Below are positions 13,906 through 18,122 of a stretch of DNA of 18,122 bases, piece after piece. This stretch comes from Ilumatobacteraceae bacterium (lineage in GTDB: Bacteria; Actinomycetota; Acidimicrobiia; Acidimicrobiales; Ilumatobacteraceae): assembly GCA_016650435.1 (NCBI GenBank), contig JAENVT010000261.1, positions 1 through 18,122 of the forward strand, written 5' to 3'. A model generated the notes under the pieces. The model was not told where the DNA came from and searched no databases. It was given only the letters and a program-made list of their open reading frames with translations. Position numbers and translations under genes: made by a program. Positions within the stretch are counted from its first letter, which is position 1; every line of letters begins with the position of its first letter.

Positions 13906-13908
13906 GTG

Positions 13909-14316
13909 ATGGAGCAGACTGCGGACGTCGTCCAGGTCCTGGTCGTCGACGACCAGGCACCGTTTCGCGCCGCAGCGCGCGCCGTCGTCGCCCGCGTGCA
14001 AGGATTCGAACTGGTGGGTGAGGCGACCTCGGGCGAGGAAGCGATCGAGCTCGTCGCCCAGATGCATCCCGCCGTCGTGCTGATGGACATCAACATGGGT
14101 GCGATGGACGGCCTCGAAGCGACGAAGATCATCACCACCGAACACCCCGAAACATTGGTGATCCTCGTCTCGACATACACGGAAGCCGACATGCCGCCGG
14201 CAGCCCGTTCGTGTGGCGCCGCCGCCTATGTGAACAAGGACGAACTGTCTCCACGCGTCATCCGCCGTCTGTGGGAAGCCGGCGGCGATCCCGCGTGGCA
14301 ATCCCAGCTCGACTAG
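13909..14316 (+). CDS. Receiver-only (single-domain) response regulator
   Basis: 135 residues, a single CheY-like receiver with no output domain. Acidic pair D14/D15 (LVVDDQ), phospho-acceptor D60 (VVLMDINMG), S88/T89 at the switch position and K110 (AAYVNKDE) are all present. ATG 13909 is chosen for its GGAGG site; the ATG at 13864 would add an atypical 15-residue basic leader. Stand-alone receivers usually act as phosphate sinks, relay intermediates or allosteric binders, here probably for the neighbouring kinase. The D60 context resembles NarL-type receivers, so it may have arisen by loss of the DNA-binding domain. Its stop is 27 bases from the opposing kinase stop. Confidence 0.88.
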   Translation: MEQTADVVQVLVVDDQAPFRAAARAVVARVQGFELVGEATSGEEAIELVAQMHPAVVLMDINMGAMDGLEATKIITTEHPETLVILVSTYTEADMPPAARSCGAAAYVNKDELSPRVIRRLWEAGGDPAWQSQLD

Positions 14317-14325
14317 CTACGGCGA

Positions 14326-14339
14326 CGCGCGGAAGCGCG
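14326..14339. terminator. Possible short bidirectional terminator hairpin
   Basis: CGCGC, loop GGAA, GCGCG: a 5-bp GC stem with a stable-type tetraloop filling the 27-base gap between two convergent operons. No T-run follows, so termination is suggested only by position. Confidence 0.35.
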
Positions 14340-14343
14340 AGAA

Positions 14344-16467
14344 CTAGCGGAGCGGGATGTGGCCCTCGACGGTGGTGCCGCCGCCGATGCTGCTGATCAC
14401 GTCGATCGTGCCTCCGAACGCACCCATCCGGTCGCGCATGTTGAGGAAGCCGTGGCCGGCGCCACCTGAGGCGCCTGGATTGAAGCCGGCGCCGTTGTCG
14501 GCAACCTGCCAATGGAGCGCGGCGTCGTCTTCCCAGACCTTCACCACTGCGCTGGCCTGCTCGCCGGCGTGCTTGCCGGCATTCTGCAGCGCCTCCATGC
14601 AACAGAAGTAGATCGCCGCCTCGATCTCCTGGTTGTGGCGGCCGACCGCGATGTCGGCGTCGGTCGGCAGCGCTGAACGTCCCGCTGCCGCTGGAAGCGC
14701 CTCGGCAAGACCGCCCGACATCAACAACGGCGGGAAGATGCCGTGGGCGAGGGCGCGCAGCTCGGCGATGGCGTTCTGCAAGTCGCCGCGTACCTCATCG
14801 ATCATCGCCTCGGCGTCGGCAGGGTCGTCGACGACTGCGTCCTTTGCCAGGCGCAGTTTGACCGCCAACGACACCAGATGCTGCTGAGCCCCGTCGTGAA
14901 GATTGCGTTCGAGCTTGCGCCGCTCGGCGTCGCCGGCGGCGACGATTCGTACCCGCGATGCCCGCAACTCCTCGTTCGTGTCGCGTAGCTCGTCGAGCGA
15001 CGCCTGCAGCGCGGTGTCGAGTTGCACGTTGTGCAGCGCAAGACCGACCTGGCGGGCCAGATCGGTCAGCACCCGATCGTCGTCTTCCGTGAACGCTGCG
15101 GCGTCGGCCGCCCGCTCGCAGACGATCAGGCCCAACAGCTCGCCGCTGTGGGCGATTGGTGCCACCCGCGTCGATGCGGTCATCGTCGCCGCCACGAAGC
15201 CTGGCAGCCAGATGTCGAGCCACGTCCCTCCCGACACACCCGCGCGGCTAACCACTACACGCTCCTTGTCACCGATCACATACGGAGCGAGCGAGCGATG
15301 AGGCACCATGGCGGCTACCTCGTAGTGCCCGGCGGAGCCGGTCCAGATCTGAGCACTACGAAGCTGCATCGACTTTCTCAACGTCTCGGCCAACTGCAGC
15401 AACAGTTCGTCGAGCGGAATCGCACGCGTCAGCCGCATGCCCCATGTGCGCAATGCTTCGTCAGGCGAGACGAGGTCGCCATACACCACTCGGTTGGCGC
15501 GTTCGGTCAGCCACGCACGTGCCGGTTGGTAGGCGAGCGACGCCCCCGCCGCGGCAACCATCGACAGCAACAACAACGAACGTTCGCTGCCCGTCGGTTT
15601 GCGTCCAAATGCCGCCAAGGCGATCAGGTACGCGACAACGATCAACGCAGTCAGCCCGGCGAGCGAGACGGTGTGGGTCAGCAGCCGATCGACCCGCGAC
15701 AGCAGGCGCGGAACAGTTCCAGCAGCCAGGGCCAGCGGCACGAGCCCTGAGGCAGCGAGCGCGATCTGAGCATCGTGGTGCGGCCAGTCGGCGAGCACCG
15801 ACAGCGCGACGGAGACGATGGAAACTTCCGCGGCGACGACCCCGGCCCACCCGATCCACTGCATTCGCCTGCGGTCGACGGCTCCGGCGGCGTTGTAGTT
15901 TGCGTATGCAGTCGGGCCCGACAACAACGCCGCAGCCCACAACAACGCAATCGGCCAGACGACGACATTGTTCCGATCGACGAGCAGGGCGATGCCAATT
16001 GCAGCAGCGATCACATATCCGGTGAGGACGAACCGGCGATGCCCTGCCCGGGCGAGGCGTCCATCGGGCAGCGTCATCAACAGGTGGAACATCAGCGCGG
16101 GCGTCAGTGCGAGTGCCACGCGTACGCCCAGATCAGCACCGAATGCCCCGGCACCAGTCAGGTCTCTGGTCGTGTCGACGTTCCATGCCAACGCGCCAAC
16201 TGCGGTCGCTGCGGCGAACGCGTGCACGATTGATCCCGCTGGACAGTGTTGGCGGATCGTGATGATCAAGCCCGCCACGGCCCAGGCGATCGCCAAGCAC
16301 GGCAGCACGTAGTGACCGGCCGTTGCGTCGCGGCCGGCGACCACGAGCGCGGTACCAGCGGCCGCGGCCGAGAACGCGCAAACGACCAGACCCAACGTGG
16401 CCGCAACCGTGCGGTGTTCGCTCGCATCGGTTCTGGCGCTCCGTAGAGCGAGGACGTCGATGTTCAT
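14344..16467 (-). CDS. NarL-type sensor histidine kinase with multi-TM sensor and GAF domain
   Basis: 707 residues. Roughly eight to ten hydrophobic segments span residues 21-312, forming a membrane-embedded sensor with little extracellular sequence. A GAF-like domain follows at about 350-485 (PLDELLLQLAETL, then VGLALHNVQL). A coiled coil at about 485-515 leads into the HisKA_3 dimerisation helix, with phospho-acceptor H524 in RNLHDGAQQHLVSLAVKL. The HATPase domain is intact: N-box EALQNAGKHA (N629), DNGAGF (657-662) and GHGFLNMRDR (671-680). ATG 16467 follows GAGG by five bases. It is third in the cyclase-ATPase-kinase operon, 29 bases after the ATPase stop, and faces two response regulators likely to be its partners. 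The signal is unknown; the GAF domain might bind a small ligand or haem. Confidence 0.93.
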   Translation of the reverse strand: MNIDVLALRSARTDASEHRTVAATLGLVVCAFSAAAAGTALVVAGRDATAGHYVLPCLAIAWAVAGLIITIRQHCPAGSIVHAFAAATAVGALAWNVDTTRDLTGAGAFGADLGVRVALALTPALMFHLLMTLPDGRLARAGHRRFVLTGYVIAAAIGIALLVDRNNVVVWPIALLWAAALLSGPTAYANYNAAGAVDRRRMQWIGWAGVVAAEVSIVSVALSVLADWPHHDAQIALAASGLVPLALAAGTVPRLLSRVDRLLTHTVSLAGLTALIVVAYLIALAAFGRKPTGSERSLLLLSMVAAAGASLAYQPARAWLTERANRVVYGDLVSPDEALRTWGMRLTRAIPLDELLLQLAETLRKSMQLRSAQIWTGSAGHYEVAAMVPHRSLAPYVIGDKERVVVSRAGVSGGTWLDIWLPGFVAATMTASTRVAPIAHSGELLGLIVCERAADAAAFTEDDDRVLTDLARQVGLALHNVQLDTALQASLDELRDTNEELRASRVRIVAAGDAERRKLERNLHDGAQQHLVSLAVKLRLAKDAVVDDPADAEAMIDEVRGDLQNAIAELRALAHGIFPPLLMSGGLAEALPAAAGRSALPTDADIAVGRHNQEIEAAIYFCCMEALQNAGKHAGEQASAVVKVWEDDAALHWQVADNGAGFNPGASGGAGHGFLNMRDRMGAFGGTIDVISSIGGGTTVEGHIPLR

Positions 16468-16496
16468 TCGGACCTCGGGAGCAATCGGTCGCTTGC

Positions 16497-17231
16497 TCAG
16501 GTGCCCGAAAGCCGGCCGTCATCGATGACACGACCGTCGCGCATCCGTACGAGGCGTTGAGCGGCGTCGGCCACAGGCTGGTCGTGGGTCACCAACAAGA
16601 TCGTCTGGCCGCTGGAGTGCAGGCGAGTGAACAGTTCAAGCACCTCCTCACCGCCTTCCGAGTCGAGCGCACCAGTTGGTTCGTCCGCCAGAAGCAGCGT
16701 CGGTTCGTTGGCAAGTGCCCTCGCGATCGCAAGGCGTTGACGCTGCCCACCGGACAACGCGGCCGGGGACTGCTTGGCCTTGTCGCCGATACCGAGCAGG
16801 TCCAAGAGGTCACGGCCGCGGGTTTCAGCAGCCTTGCGCTTCCGGCCGGCGATGAGCGCGGGCATCAGCACGTTCTCGAGTGCCGTCATCCCCTCGAGCA
16901 GGTTGAAGAACTGGAAGACGATTCCGATGTGCTGCCGGCGCATGATCGCCAACTCGCTCTCGGTCTTGCCGACAAGGGCCTCACCAGCGACCCACACCTC
17001 TCCCTCGTCGGGGACGTCGAGACCGGCAACGATGTTGAGCAGCGTCGATTTGCCACAGCCCGATGGTCCCATCACAGCGACGAACTCGCCGCGACCAATG
17101 TCGAGATCGGCGCCGCGAAGGGCGCGCACCGGGGCGGTGTCCTGCTCGAACGTGCGAAACACCTGATTGACGCTGACGACGAGGTTTCGAGTCACGGTCT
17201 GGTCGTCGAGCGTTTGTTCGCTGATGGTCAT
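16497..17231 (-). CDS. MacB/LolD-type ABC transporter ATPase without local permease
   Basis: 244 residues, one nucleotide-binding domain. Walker A GPSGCGKST (55-63), Q-loop Q107 (IVFQFFNLLEGMTALENV), signature LSGGQ (159-163), Walker B LLLADEP (179-185, E184) and switch H216 (LLVTHD) are all intact. FFNLL..MTALENV and DEPTGALDS are typical of the FtsE/LolD/MacB class, which works with FtsX-like permeases on lipoproteins, peptides or wall hydrolases rather than classical import. ATG 17231 overlaps the cyclase stop as ATGA and has AGGAG upstream; the frame opens 48 codons earlier, inside the cyclase gene, and that extension is rejected. The downstream gene is a kinase, not a permease, so its membrane partner must be encoded elsewhere or it acts as a signalling ATPase. 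Confidence 0.94.
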   Translation of the reverse strand: MTISEQTLDDQTVTRNLVVSVNQVFRTFEQDTAPVRALRGADLDIGRGEFVAVMGPSGCGKSTLLNIVAGLDVPDEGEVWVAGEALVGKTESELAIMRRQHIGIVFQFFNLLEGMTALENVLMPALIAGRKRKAAETRGRDLLDLLGIGDKAKQSPAALSGGQRQRLAIARALANEPTLLLADEPTGALDSEGGEEVLELFTRLHSSGQTILLVTHDQPVADAAQRLVRMRDGRVIDDGRLSGT

Positions 17232-18121
17232 GACGCTGTCTCCTGATTGGCGACCGCAGTGGCTGCGGGTTGGTTGATGGATGCGATCTTTCGCGGCCGA
17301 ACTGGTGTGCTTCGGCCCTTGACCAGATGCTCGCCGAGATCCTCGGCTGCTGGCTTCACGGACAATTGTTCCCATGTGACGTCACTGACGACGATCTCGC
17401 CGTCGGCGGCGAACTGCTGCAGTCGCTGACACAGGTTCACCGCGTCCCCGACCACCGTGTATTCGAGGCGCTCCTCGGAACCGAGGAGCGCTGCGGCGAC
17501 ATCGCCGCTCGACAAGCCGATTCCCAACGGGAACGGCTCCAAACCCTCAGCCAACCATTCGGCGTTGACCGTCGATTGAGCCGCGTGCATCGCCGCCGCA
17601 GCCACCAGAGCGCGGTCGGCGTGATCGCTCGACGGCTCCGGCGCACCGAACACAGCCATCACCGCATCGCCGACGTACTGCATCACGGTGCCCTCAGCCG
17701 CAAGGATCGCCCCATTCATCTCGGCTCGGTGGCGGTTGAGTTGCTGTGCAAGCAATGACGGGTCGGTGTGCTCGCTGATCGTCGAGTAACCACGAATATC
17801 GCTCATCAGAACGGTCACGTTCAGCTGCTCGCTGTCGCCGGGGTGGGCGCCGCGGGCACGGATGCGTTCGGCGACACCGGTGGGCAACATCCGCGACAAC
17901 GACTCACCCTGTTCCTCGCGCGACACGATCGCGTTGTGGATCCGCTTCAGCCGATCGAGCGAACCGGCGGTTCCGGCGGACACACCTTCGGCGAGGCGTA
18001 GGAAGAGACTTTCGACTCGACCCTCGACAGAGGCCGGGGAGGAGTGGGTCGCGGCAGCGATGGCTTTGATCGGCTTGCCCTCGGCCACCATCTCGAGGAG
18101 TGCATCGTCTTCGGCATCGAG
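17228..18121 (-). CDS. Class III adenylate/guanylate cyclase with N-terminal LuxR-like HTH (5' end outside window)
   Basis: The frame is open past the right edge, with ten codons before the first in-window Met (18091), so the true start is outside; residues are numbered from that Met. Before and around it lies a LuxR-like helix-turn-helix (LLEMVAEGKPIKAIAAATHSS, then VEGRVESLFLRL). A short helical linker leads to the cyclase domain at about 88-270. Metal-binding D98 (VLMSDIRGYS) and D142 (YVGDAVMAVFG) are present, as are transition-state N219 and R223 (VNLCQRLQ). The purine-recognising Lys is replaced by Gln138 (GTVMQYVGD), and the second specificity position is Thr212 (EYTVVGD), as in class IIIb. 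The product could be cAMP, cGMP or none. Its stop overlaps the ATPase start by four bases, so the two are coupled. The HTH may bind DNA or be regulatory. Confidence 0.88.
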   Translation of the reverse strand, partial: LDAEDDALLEMVAEGKPIKAIAAATHSSPASVEGRVESLFLRLAEGVSAGTAGSLDRLKRIHNAIVSREEQGESLSRMLPTGVAERIRARGAHPGDSEQLNVTVLMSDIRGYSTISEHTDPSLLAQQLNRHRAEMNGAILAAEGTVMQYVGDAVMAVFGAPEPSSDHADRALVAAAAMHAAQSTVNAEWLAEGLEPFPLGIGLSSGDVAAALLGSEERLEYTVVGDAVNLCQRLQQFAADGEIVVSDVTWEQLSVKPAAEDLGEHLVKGRSTPVRPRKIASINQPAATAVANQETAS

Positions 18122-18122
18122 A

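Noticed and set aside
13864..13908. ATG 13864 as start of the receiver-only protein (ATGA overlap)
   Set aside because: It is attractive for coupling, but it adds a basic leader unlike receiver domains, whereas GGAGG stands before ATG 13909. It remains a minor alternative.
16323..17246. 307-codon plus-strand frame opposite the ATPase and the kinase start
   Set aside because: The minus strand carries intact ABC and kinase motifs and coupled starts; the plus-strand translation has none.
17232..17375. Longer N-terminus for the ABC ATPase
   Set aside because: Those 48 codons sit inside the cyclase gene, while ATG 17231 has a ribosome site and the usual ATGA overlap.
1..18122. CRISPR arrays, tRNA/rRNA genes, insertion sequences
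   Set aside because: I saw no regularly spaced repeats, cloverleaf-like or rRNA sequence, transposase motif or terminal inverted repeats.

Overview
The window is GC-rich, densely packed bacterial DNA. Codon use, a Tat-type lipoprotein, leaderless-looking promoters, a PadR/HAAS pair, a NarL-type kinase with a multi-pass membrane sensor, and a secreted protein with 'LDTR' repeats all suggest a high-GC actinobacterium, perhaps from the Acidimicrobiia. That placement is inferred from gene content; no rRNA or tRNA gene is present to confirm it. All genes abut or overlap closely, and no intergenic gap exceeds 230 bases. I see no IS element, CRISPR array or phage gene.

Left part (1-8774). The window opens inside a very large gene resembling cyclic beta-1,2-glucan synthase (C-terminal glucoamylase-like and GH94 parts), which is cut by the left edge. 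Its 3' end overlaps tail-to-tail with an operon on the other strand: a DGPF/YCII protein followed by a translationally coupled ECF42-type sigma factor with a long C-terminal extension. A 204-base divergent region upstream of that operon holds a candidate self-recognised ECF promoter, two mutually exclusive hairpins, an 18-base imperfect direct repeat and another hairpin. A secreted SGNH-hydrolase-like protein with three C-terminal LDTR repeats is read the other way.

Middle part (8775-12222). A 14-TM DHA2-type drug exporter and a TetR regulator are divergent. Two related 18-bp palindromes lie on the two -10 regions, giving a simple model in which TetR represses both the exporter and itself. 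TetR runs tail-to-tail, with an 8-bp overlap, into a Tat-exported lipoprotein of the intradiol dioxygenase fold that keeps all four iron ligands.

Right part (12185-18122) is the most interesting. A leaderless promoter carrying a 19-bp palindrome drives PadR, then a HAAS-type membrane protein, then a NarL-type response regulator, then a receiver-only response regulator behind a hairpin plus T-run. Facing them is a second tight operon: a class III nucleotide cyclase with an N-terminal LuxR-like helix-turn-helix (cut by the right edge), a MacB/LolD-type ABC ATPase overlapping it by ATGA, and a multi-TM GAF/NarL-type histidine kinase. The two operons meet tail-to-tail across a 27-base hairpin-bearing gap. 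The kinase and the two receivers probably form one phosphorelay. Embedding it with a PadR/HAAS pair, an ATPase lacking a local permease and an unusual cyclase (substrate-binding Lys replaced by Gln) is the best candidate here for an undescribed signalling system.
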